Positions 1 through 11,233 of a stretch of DNA of 64,000 bases are shown in pieces (within the stretch, counting starts at the first letter, position 1; every line of letters starts with the position of its first letter). The stretch is from Pyropia haitanensis. Its lineage: Eukaryota > Rhodophyta > Bangiophyceae > Bangiales > Bangiaceae. A program made the position numbers and the translations under genes. The notes beneath the pieces are model-generated. The model was not told the DNA's origin. It ran no database searches and saw nothing but the letters and a program-made list of their open reading frames with translations. Where the stretch lies: assembly GCA_008729055.1 (NCBI GenBank), contig SDUX01000008.1, positions 496,001 to 560,000 on the forward strand, read 5' to 3'.

Positions 1-315
1 GAGCGCGGGGATGGGCACCGCCAGGATGACCGCGTCGGTACCGCCGTCGGCGGCGGTGCCGGTATGGAGGAGCGCGTCGAGGGCGTCGTCGCCAGACAGG
101 ACGGCGGGGCGTGCGCCGCCAGTCGCGTCGGCGTCGTCGGTGTAGGCGGCGGCGAGGGCGGCGGCGGACTCGTGGCTTCGTGACCAGACGGCGGTGAGGG
201 TGACGGCGCCAGAGGCGAGGTGGGGGGTGAGGGCAGGGCGGTGGGCGGTGCGGGCAAAGATGCCCGCGCCGAGGAGGGCGACGCGCAGAGGGGGAGGAGC
301 GGGGGAGTCGGGCAT
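1..315 (-). CDS. Gfo/Idh/MocA-family oxidoreductase, N-terminal part (cut by window edge)
   Basis: The reverse strand is open from an ATG at 315 to the first base of the window, 105 codons without a stop, so the gene continues outside. The protein starts with a short Pro-rich tail followed at about residue 11 by the Rossmann beta-alpha turn RVALLGAGIFARTAHRPAL. Near the edge it reads DAVILAVPIPAL, the typical strand 'D-A-V-hydrophobic-P-I-P' of the NAD(P)-binding fold in Gfo/Idh/MocA proteins. This family contains NAD(P)-dependent dehydrogenases acting on sugars and related compounds; the substrate cannot be told from this piece because the catalytic domain is missing. The start is supported by a purine-rich stretch on the + strand just upstream (316-362), which is a pyrimidine-rich leader in the sense direction, as seen for other genes here. 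No transit peptide is obvious, so a cytosolic location is a guess. Confidence 0.75.
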   Translation of the reverse strand, partial: MPDSPAPPPLRVALLGAGIFARTAHRPALTPHLASGAVTLTAVWSRSHESAAALAAAYTDDADATGGARPAVLSGDDALDALLHTGTAADGGTDAVILAVPIPAL

Positions 316-2091
316 GGTGAGAGGGAGAGTGTGGGGAAAGAAGAAGAGGAGGGGGGAAGGGCAGAGGTGAACGGTTAAGCGGAGCCGAGGGGGAGGGGGC
401 AGCAGTCTGGACAAGACGAGGAGGGGGCGCCAGCCTGGTCAAGGAGGGAGGGCGGGGGCGTAGCGGTCAAGACGGGGGGCGTGAGGGATGGGGTAGCACT
501 GCAGCGAGTTGGCGATGGGGTGCGAGTCTTGGTGGAGGTTTCGTGTGGGATGGCCTGGGTGGTGTGCTGCGGGACATGACGAAACTGCAAGACTATTGCA
601 GTTTTCGAGTTTTTGTTCCAAGATAGCAAGACAAACCGTGTTGTGGAACGCCGTCCCATTGGCTGGATCATGCTGTATGCGCCGACCATTGGCCGAGAGG
701 GGCATCGTCTTTCTCGCTCTAAAATCCAAATTCTATATTTCATTGTTCCTATGTGACCGATGTCAGTCGTCTGCTCTGACTGTTTGACACGTTTGCCCTT
801 CAGGGATTTGCATGCGCTCTCCTCCGAGGTCGGCGGGCACGGGCGCCGTCCGCCCACCACGCTTCGCAGCCAAACGACAGCTGTTTGCGTCAAGGAGCGG
901 CAGCAACGCCATCGCTCTCTCATCAACCTGCCAGGCTGGGGGCTTGGTACCCGCTCAGCCCCTCTGTCAGGCAATGCGTGGACAGCGAGAGAAGGAAAAG
1001 AAGCATGACGAGGGGTGCGGGGGAAGGAAGGAAGAAGGGTTGCGAGAAGTAAGGAGCTCATTGGTCTGGTGTTGTTTGAGCCACTGACGCTGCCCCAGCC
1101 GCGACCAGGTTACTGCGCTCACCGCCGCAGGCCCTTGTGCCCCCCCCAGTCGCATCAGGAGGAAACGCGCCAACCTGAGATTGCAATCCTAAGGCCGAAC
1201 GCACAAAAGTGCGGGCGTGTGCGGGTGGTCCTCGGCGCAGGCGCACCCGGTCATGTGAAGGGGCAGCGGCTGCTTGGAAGATGTTCTCTCCACATCGCGG
1301 CGCTTGAGGTCGCCCGATTTGGCAGCGACCGTCCGTAGGGAGTAGAGGATGCGCGCTGATACACAAGCACAGCGGCGGCGCCCGCGACATCCGTCTCCCT
1401 CCCTCTCCACCAAGGTCCGTCCGGCCGCGCCGTCTATTTCCAGTTTGCCTCACCGCGCCCGAGCTACAGCCCGTCGCGCGCACTCGTCCGCAATTGGGGT
1501 GCGGGGCAAGCAACTATTTGCAATACATCAGGACTGTGTGTTGTCCAAACAAGTGTGTATCGTATGTTCCAACGCGTCTCACAATTATAGCCGCTTGTGA
1601 GGCCAGCAGCGTCTGGCGGGTGCCGCTTCGAAACCACCACAATTCGTGAACCCAGCGGGCGGCTGTCACGCCGCGGCACCGAGAGCTCCTGCCGCCGAGA
1701 TCCTCGTGCAGATGGGAGCTCCAACCTCACGCTCCCGCCGCACCCGAAGCATCCCCTGGACCGCCCCCCCAGCGCGAGCCCCCCTCGCTGGCGGCCGGCT
1801 AGGCGGGGGGGGTGGGCGGAATGGGTAGGCAAGACACTTGCCGCCACCGCCTGCAGCAACCGCGCGCACGCTGCAATCCACATTCTTGGTTGGGCCTATC
1901 ACACGCCCGCCTGATCCGCCACGTCCCGCCGCCCGCTCCGTGACACATTCGCCGCATTGCCCCCAACGTTTCGTCTGACTCTTCGTCGTTGTCTCCCCAC
2001 CCCGGCCCCCCCCTCCCGCCCGACCTGTTCCGTTCCTCCCTTGCCCCTCTGTCCGTGCCCTTTGTCCGTCTCCCGCTCCCCTACTCCCATC
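316..2091. other. Intergenic region between oxidoreductase and LHC gene
   Basis: No convincing gene. Short open frames on both strands have no recognisable protein features and overlap each other. Around 590-800 the base composition is clearly less GC-rich than in the genes. The last 100 bases (about 1985-2091) are a C/T-rich leader directly before the LHC start codon. Confidence 0.6.
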
Positions 2092-3137
2092 ATGATGGGT
2101 TTTGTGTCTTCTTTTGCGGGTGGCGCCACCCTTGCGGTGCGCGCCCGCTCCGCGCTCGCCGGCCGCGCCGTGGCCGTGTCGCCGTCGGCGTCGGCGCGGA
2201 CCGCGCGCTGGACCATGGTCAAGTCCAAGGCGATGCCGTTTATGGAGGCCCCGCCGGCGCTGGACGGCACCATGGCTGGCGGTACGTTTTTCGTAGTGGT
2301 GCACCGGCGGCGACCACGCGGGTGGGGGCTGCCGCGGGGCGGTTGGGCGCACACGCGCGAGATGGGTGGGGTGGGGCGGCACCTGCCGTTGGATGGAGAT
2401 TGCGAGTTGGGTGACGACCAACCGTTGACACGTGGGGGTGGAGGTCGGGTGGCAGCTCGGATGTGCGCTTAGGGAGTGGGGAGCAGATATGATCTGCTGC
2501 CGTCGCTGCCTCGGAGATGGCTGTCACCGTGTACACCGGCCCCCATTCACCATCGCGTAGATGCTGACTCGAGGTGTTGCATTTGTACGTGGTTTTCCCT
2601 TGTTGACTGTGACCATCATCTATTGTTACTCTGCTCGTTCCGTGGTTCTCAGATGTGGGCTTCGACCCGCTCAACTTCACGTCGGTGTTTGACATCAAGT
2701 GGATGAGGGAAGCGGAGCTGAAGCACGGCCGCATCACCATGCTTGCGTGCCTGGGCTTCCTCGTGCAGGAAACGTTTACCCTGCCCGCTTCCTACTTCCC
2801 CAGCGGCACCATTGCCGTTGACGCGCACGACTACTTTGTCAAGACGGGCGGGATGCAGCAGCTGCTGCTGTGGTTCTGCTTTGGCGAGGTCTTCTCGCTG
2901 CTCGCGACCAACTACACCATGTCGGGCGGCGACCGCGCGCCCGGGGACTTTGCATTTGACCCGCTCAAGCTGTCCAACACCCCCGCGAAGCGGGCCCAGA
3001 TGGAGCTGTCGGAGATCAAGAATGGGCGGCTGGCGATGATCGCCATTGGCGGGTTTATCCACCAGGAGTGGTACTCGCACAAGCCGGTGCTGGACCTGTT
3101 GGCCCACCCGGCGCCCATCCTCAACATCAGCATGTAG
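2092..3137 (+). CDS. LHCR: Red-algal light-harvesting chlorophyll-binding protein (Lhcr type), one intron
   Basis: Exon 1 is 2092-2281 and exon 2 is 2653-3137; joined they encode 224 residues, the normal size of red algal LHC proteins. The first 40-45 residues are rich in Ala, Arg and Ser and look like a plastid transit peptide. The mature start KAMPFMEAPPALDGTMAGD followed by VGFDPLNF is the classic LHC N-terminus. The first helix carries E85, H88 and R90 (EAELKHGRITML) and the third helix carries E181 and N187-G-R189 (ELSEIKNGRLAM), the chlorophyll ligands and ion pairs of the family; a middle helix lies near residues 131-150. In red algae such proteins form the photosystem I antenna in the thylakoid membrane. 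Two ATG codons stand in tandem at 2092 and 2095. There is no AATAAA; a T-rich stretch and TGTAA (3227-3231) follow the stop. Confidence 0.95.
2282..2652 (+). other. Spliceosomal intron in the LHC gene
   Basis: The intron begins GTACGT and ends TTCTCAG, 371 bases. It splits the Asp codon (residue 64) of the MAGDVGFDPL motif after its first base. Splicing restores the conserved LHC N-terminus exactly, which fixes both borders. Confidence 0.93.
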
Positions 3138-4164
3138 ACGGCTGGTACAGAGCGATTTGTAGCTAGTCGTGCGTCTTTCTTTCTTCCTCTCCTCTTGTTG
3201 TCTATGTTTTGAGATTTTTGCTGCGTTGTAACGCTATTCCTCTCGTGCTGTTTCCGTTCCTGAACCCTTGTCAGGTGAATGGAGATCCACCATGAGTGGC
3301 GGTCCTCTTGCTGTCGCCGTCCAGTTGCCTGCTATCTTTGCACAATGATGTCCAGGTCACGTACCCTGTTGCTGGTGCAACACGCGCGCTGCGTGGAACA
3401 TGACCACCTTTTGCCAGTCTGTGGTCTGCACACGACAGGACCTCGTCCCTGAGAAGCACTGTTGCCATCTCTTAGGCCACCCCACGGCGGCCACAGCGAT
3501 AGTGCCACGTGCTTGCGGAGGCGACCCAGGCCGCGCCCGTCCCCGCCCCCTCGTGGTATTTCCCTCGACGTCCCCCTCACTGCTGCTGACGGCGGTAGCA
3601 CGCCCGCCTGCGCCGCTGCACCGCTTGCGCCGACAGCCTGAGGGGGTGGGTGCCCGCCGGTGAGGCGGGATGGCGGCAAGGCCAGAGCCCGTAGCTCGGT
3701 GGTAGGACCCACTGCACGGTGCCTGCCTTGCCCCTCTCATTACGCCAAACCGACTGGATGTCGGTCCATCCCGCTGCACCTCTCTCTCGAGATGGACTTG
3801 ATGGGTAGGGCGGTCCGTTTAATTTCATCAAAACAGATGTTGACCTCCCGCTTTTTGGTGCCTTTCGGCGGCCGAACATTAGAGGCGGACGCAGCGTGTC
3901 CCCTATTTGTTGTCCAAGAGTCGTGGACAGGTGTGGACGTGGGGTGTCGCGCTTCCACCCGACGGTGGGGTGGCGCCCACGCACCCTACCGCCGCCCCCA
4001 CCGCCTGCACCCATCGGCCTGGTCGCTACTTCCCAACGTTGCCCTGCTCTTCCCTCCCTCCTGCACCCCCCTGACCCCTCTTCACTGTCGTCCCCATCCA
4101 GTGTCCAGCGTGCGCCGCGCCGCCTCGGTCGCTGCCGCCCACCGTCCCCCCGTTTCTGCCTGGC
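3138..4164. other. Intergenic region downstream of LHC
   Basis: No gene recognised. The first 120 bases are the T-rich 3' flank of the LHC gene. A stretch at 3665-3774 is bounded by a 7-base inverted repeat (GCGGGAT / ATCCCGC) and contains a tRNA A-box-like string at 3692-3702, but it does not fold as a tRNA. From about 4020 the + strand is pyrimidine-rich and may be the leader of the next gene. Confidence 0.5.
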
Positions 4165-5324
4165 ATGGCGTCCGCCGCCGCCGCCGCCTTCCTCCCAGCC
4201 CCACCGGCAACGACGGGGTGCGCGTGGCATGGCGCCGCCGCCGCGGATGGCCGTGGCGACGCCCGCTGGGGGCGAGGGGCGACGGCGTCCCCCCCCGGGG
4301 TGGCCACCCCCCCCTCCCGCCGCTGCGCCCGTCGGGCGCCGCGGCCCGCCACGCCGGCGGGCACCCCCCCCCACCCCCACGCGCACCCCTCCCACCCCCC
4401 ATCCCTGGTACCGTCCCTTCCGGCGCCGCGGCCGCGGCGGCGGGCCACGCCGACGGCGCTGCTCGGGGACATGGCACACACGCTGCCGCAGTTTGTGAGC
4501 GGCCTGGCGGTGAGCCTCGGCTTTGGCCTCGTCGGCGTCGTCGGCACGACCGTCAATGGGGACCTCCTCCGCCGTGTCGCGGCGGGACACGCCGAGGAGC
4601 GGGGGCTCCTGCCGCCGGGTGCCTCGGCGACGGGGGGGGCCGCCGCGACCGCCGAGGCGGCCGTCCGTGCCCGGCTGGGCGGTGGCCGCGGTGGTGCGCG
4701 GCGGCTGCCACCACCCGAGGGCGAAGCGTCGTTGGTAGATGGCCGCCCCGCCGCGGCGGGCTCTCTGATTGCGGCTGCCGCGGACGGTGGAGACGGCGGC
4801 GACGGCGACGGCGACGGCGTCGGCCACAGGCGCGACGCGGACGGCCGGCTGGTGCGGCGGGGCGCGGTGGGGCTGGTGGTGGAGGAGCCCGGCGGCTGGC
4901 AGCCACCGCCGCCCGCGTCGGACTATGGCGATGGGGGGGACTGGGCGCGGGAGCTGGGGGGGGAGGGGGGGGGGGGGTGGCCGCCGCCACGGGCGTGACG
5001 CGCGGGCGGGGCGGCGGGTGGCGGCGACGACGGCTGCCGGCGGCTGCGGGAGTTTCCTATTGGAGGGGGGGGGGGAGGGGAGAAGCTGGGGAGGTGGAAG
5101 GGGGGTGGCCGCCTGCCCGCGTGCCGTGGGGCGGTGGCGGGCGGGACGCCGCGGTGGGTGGCCGTTCACGGCGGGTGCCGCGCCGCGAAGACCCTAGCGG
5201 CGTGGCGGGCACGGCTGGGCGTGCGGGCGGGCGGGTCGACGAGGGCGGCGACCCGCCCGTGTCTCCCACGGTCGTCTCAGCAGGTGGACAGGGGGGAGCG
5301 GCAGGGGGTTGGCCGGCGAGCTGA
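4165..5324 (+). CDS. Hypothetical protein with one membrane segment (frame uncertain at its end)
   Basis: An ATG at 4165 opens a frame to 4998. The first 95 residues are Ala/Pro/Arg-rich and could be a transit peptide or disordered tail. Then comes a sequence that looks like ordinary protein: DMAHTLPQFVSGLAVSLGFG followed by LVGVVGTTVNGDLLRRVAAG, one hydrophobic segment with a charged flank. The rest is Gly/Asp/Ala-rich linker. A G run at about 4969-4977 lies just before the stop at 4998. If one base is missing there, as in other genes of this window, the frame continues to a stop at 5322-5324 with the plausible ending PPVSPTVVSAGGQGGAAGG. No family recognised. It is convergent with the Kelch-BTB gene that ends at 5552. 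It could also be chance coding potential in GC-rich DNA. Confidence 0.42.
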
Positions 5325-5551
5325 GGTTTAAGAAGAACACAAGAAGGAAAATAAACGCACGTGCCGGCAATGGTGGGGGGGTCTCGCGCGGCCAGCGCGG
5401 TCGGGCGCTGTCCAAGAGCCCGTCCCCGCAAGCCTCCGCCGCCGGCCGACCCCACCCGCCGCCCAACTCCCGCCCGACCCCCACCCATCCGCACCCCGCC
5501 CCCTTCCCCTCGTGGGACGCACAGGAAGAGCCAGCCACCACCAGACACGGC

Positions 5552-6279
5552 TCAGCTCATCCGCTGGCGCTTGGCCGCCGGCGGGTTGTCCGAGTAGGCG
5601 CTGAGAATCTCGAGGCCGAGGCCGCTCGGGTCGGAGCGCATCAGGTCCTGAAACGCCGGCGTCAGGATCACCTCCTTAAAGTGCTGCACGATAAACGTGA
5701 TGCAGTAGCCCTTGAGCCCCGCCGCGTTGTGCGTGTCGGCCACCTGGCAGATGGTCGCCGCGTTCTCCGTCCGCATGCTCACCTCGAGCCGCTCCACGCA
5801 CGCCGCGCGGAGGCCGTCGAGCCGGAACATGTCGGCCGCCTTGAGCACCTCCAGCGCCAGGTCCCCGTCCTCGAGCACCACGCACCCCGAGTAGAGGTAC
5901 GACAGCACCGCGTAAAAGACCGCGTACGTGACGCCGGGGACGGGCACGACCGCGGCGCTGCCTTCGCGCATGCGGGAGGAGAACATCCGCCGGAAGTAGT
6001 CGCCCCGCACGTACAGCACGCACCGGTGGGCGGGGATGGTGCGGCCTTCCACCTCAAACGCCACGTCTGAGAAGAGCGGGTTCCCCAGCAGCGACGCCGT
6101 ATCCGCGCACACCCGGCAGGCAAGGTCGTCCCCCTCCTCCTCGTCCGCGGGCGCCCAGTCGGCCGGCAGCGCCGGCAGGCCCGGCAGGGCGCCAGCCCCC
6201 CCCACGCCCCCACCACTGCCGCCGCCTCCCCCCCCCCTGCCGTCGGCGCCGCCGCCAATGCCGCCACGGCCGCCACCCC

Positions 6280-6318
<39 letters not shown>

Positions 6319-7290
6319 GCACCCCTCCGGGGCGCGTAAAGAACGCAGCCGGCCGGGGCCGCTTGCGCGTAAAGACGCGGAGCCCGCGGAGCTCGCTCAG
6401 GTCCGAGTAGAACCGCGACTTGGTGCGGTCGGACCCCCCAAACACGTACAGGCTGTATCGGCCGTCGGCCTCGGCGACGGACGCGACCGAGTGCAGCTGC
6501 CGCGGCGCCGGGCTGGCCCCGCCCACGGGCACGACAAACCACTTGCACGCCGCGAAGCGGTACTGGTACACCTCCGTGTTGAGCGCAGAGGAGCGGCCCT
6601 CGGTGGACAGCGCCGGGTCGCCGCGGACCTTGCCGCCAAAGATGACCATCGAGTCGCCGACGACGGCCGCCTTGTGGCCCTGCAGCGCGTCCGGGCTGTC
6701 GCCCGTATAGGCGTGGGTGGACCAGACGTAGGTGGTCAGGTCGAGCGCGTGCACGTCCGTCGCGGCGTAGTTGTTCCCGTTATGAAACTGGAAGCCGCCG
6801 ACCACGTACATGATGCCATCGTGCACGACGGCGGTGTGCTTGCACCGGCGGGAGGGGAGGAGGCAGTCGGACTGCTGCGGGCGGCTCCACTCCTTTGTCG
6901 AAAAGGACAGGACGAGCGTGTCGTTGAGCTTGCGCTTGCCGTCGTACCCCCCAAACACGACCATCCGGTCGCCCCACAGCACCGCCGTGTGCTCCGCCCG
7001 CGGCGACGGGGAGCTGTGCCCCCGCGGGGTGGACGCGGCGAAGCGGGACCAGCGGCGGGTGGCGAGGTGGAACTCCCACACGTCCCCAAGCACGTGGTCG
7101 TACCCATCAAAGCCACCATAGATGAACAGCCGCCCGGACACAACGACCGCCGACGCGTGGCGGCGGCGGACGGGGAGGACGTCCTCCCGCGGGTCGTCGG
7201 GCGCCAGCCGCCGCCACACCCCGGCGTCGCACTCGTACTCGTAGACGTCGTTGAAGTGGGAGCCCACGTTGCGGCGGCCCGGGGGGGCGC

Positions 7291-7334
<44 letters not shown>

Positions 7335-8780
7335 GCCCCACCGCCGCCACCGCCGCCGCCGCCCCCCCCACCCCACCCCCCCCACCGCCACCCACCCGCG
7401 GCGGCAGCCCCCCCGACCACCCGCCGGCGACGCGCCCGCGCGCCCCCCCCCCCCCCCATATCCATCGGGTGCCCCCCCCCCCGCCCCCCCCCCCCGCACC
7501 CCCTCCCCCCCCCCCGCCCCCCCCCTCCCCCCCCCCCAGCCCCCCGTCCGTCGCGCCCACCCCCCCCCCCCCCCCCCCGCGTACGCGCCCGCCGTCGCGG
7601 CGTCCACATACCCCCCAAACACGTACAGCCGGTGGCTCGCGGCGACGACCGCGTGGCCAGCCCGCGCGCACGGCGGCTCGCCGACGCCGCCGCCGCCGCC
7701 GCCCGCTGATGGCATCCACATGGGCTGCACCGCCGCCGCATAGGGCGACGCGTACGCCGCGACGCGCTGCGCGGCGAGCACCTCGACGGCCGCGTCGCCC
7801 ATGAGGGGGGGGCGGGAGGGCGAGCGGTGGCGGGGGGGGGAGGGGGAGGGGGGGGGGGAGGGCGGCCGTGGGGGGGGGGCGGCGGCCCCGGCGGCCGCCT
7901 CGCCCGCACCACCACCCCTGCCCGCTGGGGGGGGGGCCCCGGCGACCGACGCGGGCAACGGCGCGGTCGCGCCGCCACCGCCGCCGCCGCCGCCGCCCGC
8001 CCCGCCCGTCGCCGCCGGTGCCGCCGCCGGTGCCGCCGCCGCGTCTGCCGCGCTGGCGCCCGCCGCCCACGCCGCCGCCGCCACGGACCGCCCCGGCAGC
8101 CGCCGCGGGCTGCTGCCCACCGCCGGCGCCGGCGCCGCCGCCAGCAGCGACGCGGCGCGGCCGCCGAGCCGGCGCTGATCGGGCGCCCCCCCCCCTCCCC
8201 CCACCGCCGCCGCCGGCGCCGCCGGTGGCGGCGGCGTCGCCCGCGCGCCCACCACCGCCGCCGTCGCTGCCGTCGCAGGCGCCGCCGCCGGCACCGCGGC
8301 AGCCAACCCCCCTCCCCCCCCCCCCGGACCGCGTGGAGCGCCGCGGCGGCGGCCTCGAGCCGCGCGGCCATCCCCCCCCCCCCCACCCCCCCCCCCCGGC
8401 GGGGGCGCCAGCCCCAGCCGCCCGAGCACCGCCGCCATCGCCGCGGGCGGCGCCGCCGCGAGCGGCGCGCCGCCGAGCGTCGCGGACCGCGTGGCGGGGT
8501 CCCAGCCGAGGGAGTACCGGCCGCCGTCGAGGGCGTCCGCACCTGGGGGGGTGGGGGGTGGGGGGTGGGGGTGGTGGAGGTGCCGCCGCTGCCGCCGCCG
8601 CTGCCGCTGCCGTTGCTGCCGTCCCCACCGCCGCCACCACGGCCACCGGCAGCGGCGGCGGCGGCCGGCGCGTCGGCGGCGGCCCTGGTCGTGGCGGCGG
8701 CCACGGCGGGCGGCCGCGGCGGCACGGCCGGCGACGGCGGCCGTGGCGGCGCGGGGGCGCCCACCGCCGACGCCCGCGGC

Positions 8781-8811
<31 letters not shown>

Positions 8812-8864
8812 CCGCAGAGCCGCCGGTGGTGCCGCCGCCCGGCGGCGCGGCGGCGGCGGCCGAT

Positions 8865-8901
<37 letters not shown>

Positions 8902-8953
8902 GCGCGGCGCGGCCAGCGGCGGGCGGGTCGGGCTCGCCCTTGACGACCGCCAT
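5552..8953 (-). CDS. Kelch-repeat and BTB/POZ domain protein (reading frame broken in C/G runs)
   Basis: The clear part is 7280-5552: at least five kelch blades with the GG-Y/F-W signature (RLFIYGGFDG, RMVVFGGYDG, IMYVVGGFQF, SMVIFGGKVR, SLYVFGGSDR) from about 7200 to 6370, a Gly-rich linker, then a BTB/POZ domain at about 6090-5690 (NPLFSDVAFEVEGRTIPAHR ... YLYSG) with a short BACK-like tail ending AAKRQRMS. Kelch before BTB is the order of LZTR1-like proteins, which act as cullin-3 ubiquitin ligase adaptors; that role is inference. Upstream, another frame (about 8545-7600) carries one more blade (HAVVAASHRLYVFGGY), and a third frame from ATG 8953 starts MAVVKGEPDPP. The breaks lie in G/C runs near 8545-8551 and 7440-7580. 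An intron with a GTATGT donor directly after that blade is an alternative explanation for the second break. The N-terminal model is therefore approximate; the C-terminal half is secure. Confidence 0.8.
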
Positions 8954-9880
8954 TGGCGGCAGGGGGAGGTCCCAGAAGCGCGCGGGTGGGTGGCGCGTGC
9001 GCACTGGGGAGCGGAAGGGCGGGGGGGGCGACCGGGGAGGGGCGCGGGCAATGCGCAGCGGGCCCACGTGGGCAGCGTCAGCACGGACTGGGACGAGGCC
9101 GCCACCACCCGCCACGCCCGACGCGTCGGCCGGTGCGGCGTCGCGGCGTCGTGGCGGCGGCGGCCGCCGGCAAGGGCGGCAGCGCAAGCCTCAGCGGCGG
9201 CAGCAGCGGCAGCGACGGCAGCGGCGGCGGCGCTGGGTGGCGGGTTTGGCGGTGGTGGCGGCGGCCGCTGCCACGCGGCGGCGGCGGCGCCGGGGACGGC
9301 GGCGGCCGCGGCGGCGCGGGCGGTGACGATGGGTACCGCCGACGCCCGCGGGTCGGGCGGCAACGGCCCCCCCCGGCGCGGCGGCCGCGGCGGTCGCCGC
9401 GGTCACGGGCGGCGCGGCGCGGCGCGGCGCGGCGCGGCGCGGCGCGGCGCGGCGCGGCGCAGCGGGCGTGGCGGGCGGCGAGACACACGGAGGCGGCGGC
9501 GGCGGTGGCGCGGGCGGCGGTCCGACGCCGCGAGTCCCGCGGGCAGAGTGCAGCGCCGACCGCGCCTTGCAGCGGCGCTTGCACGCACGCAGCCGCCGGG
9601 CTGTCGACTGGCACAACGAATCTTGAGATGTTTTGTGTCGGAGTTGTCTAAATCCGCTTGCAAGTAAGTATCCTATGAACCGTCGTCGGTATTGCTCGAT
9701 GACTGGCACAACGGAAGCTAAAGCTTTAGCTAGCTAGCGGGTTTGAAGAGAAGAGCGTTTCGGGACGAGGAGCTCTGCGTGGCCCCTTTCCGTCTGTTGC
9801 CATTCATCCCATCCCCTATGATGCCTCCGCCCCCACCTGGTGCCCCCGCCCAACAGCCGCGCCTCCCGCCCCCGCCCGTC
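8954..9880. other. Divergent intergenic region between Kelch-BTB and ALG13
   Basis: Both flanking genes start here and point away from each other, so it should hold both promoters. It contains a ten-copy pentanucleotide repeat (9411-9460) and, at 9620-9750, a short less GC-rich stretch. No gene recognised, and no TATA box that I would trust. Confidence 0.5.
9411..9460. repeat. Tandem pentanucleotide repeat (GGCGC)x10
   Basis: Ten perfect copies of GGCGC directly follow one another between the start regions of the divergent Kelch-BTB and ALG13 genes. Such pure G/C microsatellites are prone to length change and to sequencing error. Confidence 0.95.
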
Positions 9881-10437
9881 ATGGCGCCCACCACCGCCCT
9901 CGTCACCGTCGGCTCGACCTCCTTTGACGCCCTCGTTGCCGCCATCGTCACCCCTCCCGTCCTCACCGCCCTCACCGCCCGCGGCTTCACGCGGCTGCTC
10001 GTCCAGTACGGGCGCGGGACCCCCCCCCCCCGCCGCCCTCCCCGCCCCCCCCCCACCCCGGCGCGTCGCCGCCGCCGCGGCGCCCCCTCGAGGTCATCGC
10101 GTTCCCCTTCAAGCCCTCCCTCGTCACCGAGATGGCCGCCGCGGGGCTGGTCGTCACCCATGGCGGCGCCGGGAGCGTCCTCGAGGCGCTCCGCGCGGCC
10201 GCGCCGACGGTGGTCGTCGTCAATGGGGGGCTGATGGACAACCACCAGGCGGAGCTGGCGACCGCGCTTGCCGACGGGGGACACGCCGCGCTCGCCGAGC
10301 CGACGCCCGCGTCGCTGGCGGCGGTGGTGGGGGGGTGGGCGTGGGAGGAGCGCGCGCCGCTGCCGCCGGCGCAGACGGGGGTGTTTGGGCGCGTGCTGGC
10401 GCAGGAGGTGGCGGTCGCGTATGACCCGTGGGGGTGA
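9881..10437 (+). CDS. ALG13: UDP-GlcNAc transferase catalytic subunit ALG13 (frame break in a C run)
   Basis: ALG13 with its membrane partner ALG14 adds the second GlcNAc to dolichol-PP-GlcNAc at the cytosolic face of the ER, an early step of N-glycan assembly. The first frame starts MAPTTALVTVGSTSFDALV, matching the family start 'V-T-V-G-T/S-T-S-F-D-x-L'. The second frame continues LEVIAFPFKPSLVTEMAAAG, then VVTHGGAGSVLEALRAAAP, the UDP-GlcNAc-binding loop (H-G/A-G-A-G-S). It ends at 10437. The switch falls in the C runs at 10020-10031 and 10045-10054; one extra C restores a continuous protein of about 185 residues, normal for ALG13. No intron borders are visible there. Upstream in-frame ATGs at 9743 and 9818 exist, but 9881 fits the family best. 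The gene is head to head with the Kelch-BTB gene. Confidence 0.87.
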
Positions 10438-11233
10438 GGTGGGGGGGGAGGGACGGAGGGAGGTGGAGGGCGAGGGTGACGGCGGAAGGGTTACGCGCGT
10501 CTGTGGAAGGGGGCGATGGGATGAGCTGGGGAGAGGGGGATGGCCTGGGACCGGGGGGCACGCTGGGGAAAGCTGGAGAGGCTGACTGTTTGGGTGAGGT
10601 GGACCTCTAGCCGGCGTCACAGTGGGACGCGGAGACGGAGGGGGGGGAGCCGCACAGATGCAGCGCGACGTTGACGGTGCACCCACTGTCCACGGCCGCC
10701 CGGCCGTCGCCGTCGGCCACTCGCCCGTCAAACGCCGCCGTCGCTGCCCGCCGCCGCCGCTTCCCGCCGCCACCGGCGGTGTGCGCGCCGCTGCCCTCCC
10801 GCGACGGCGGCTGCCCGCCCGGCCGCCCGATGGCCCGCGTCACCGTCAGCAGACCCGATAATTTGGGGCGTCGATCGGCGCGGCGCCTGGTCGGCCACAT
10901 CGTGGCGCGGCCCCCGTCCGCGCCTGCCGCCTTCAAGTCACCCATGCGTCGCTCCCCGCCGCCTTCTTCATGGTCAGGTGTTTGCGGTTGGTAAGGTGCC
11001 CGCCGCCACCCACCCACCTTGGATGACGTGCGCGCACCCCCCGCCCCTCGTGCCCTCTGTCGGCCGCCCTTCTCCCCCAAACCACCCCCCCACTCCCGTC
11101 CCCCGCTGCCCACTGCGTCCCTCCCTCCTACCTTCCCGACTTCTTCCTTTTCACCGCCCCCCCCACCGCCCCCCCCCCTCCCCCCCCCCTCTTTCTCCGT
11201 TTTCGCCCCCCCCACCCCCCCTCCGCCCTGAGG
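10438..11233. other. Intergenic region downstream of ALG13
   Basis: No gene recognised. The first 180 bases are G-rich flank of ALG13. The last 190 bases (11041-11233) are a strikingly C/T-rich leader, with long C runs, immediately before the next start codon. Confidence 0.5.

Noticed and set aside
3665..3774. tRNA-like string TAGCTCGGTGG inside a 7-base inverted repeat
   Set aside because: The inverted repeat is too far from the A box for an acceptor stem, the D stem does not pair and there is no proper B box. It might be a tRNA-derived SINE fragment, but the evidence is too thin.
9411..9460. Could the short tandem repeats be a CRISPR array?
   Set aside because: Units are 3-5 bases without spacers, in a eukaryotic genome. 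They are simple microsatellites.
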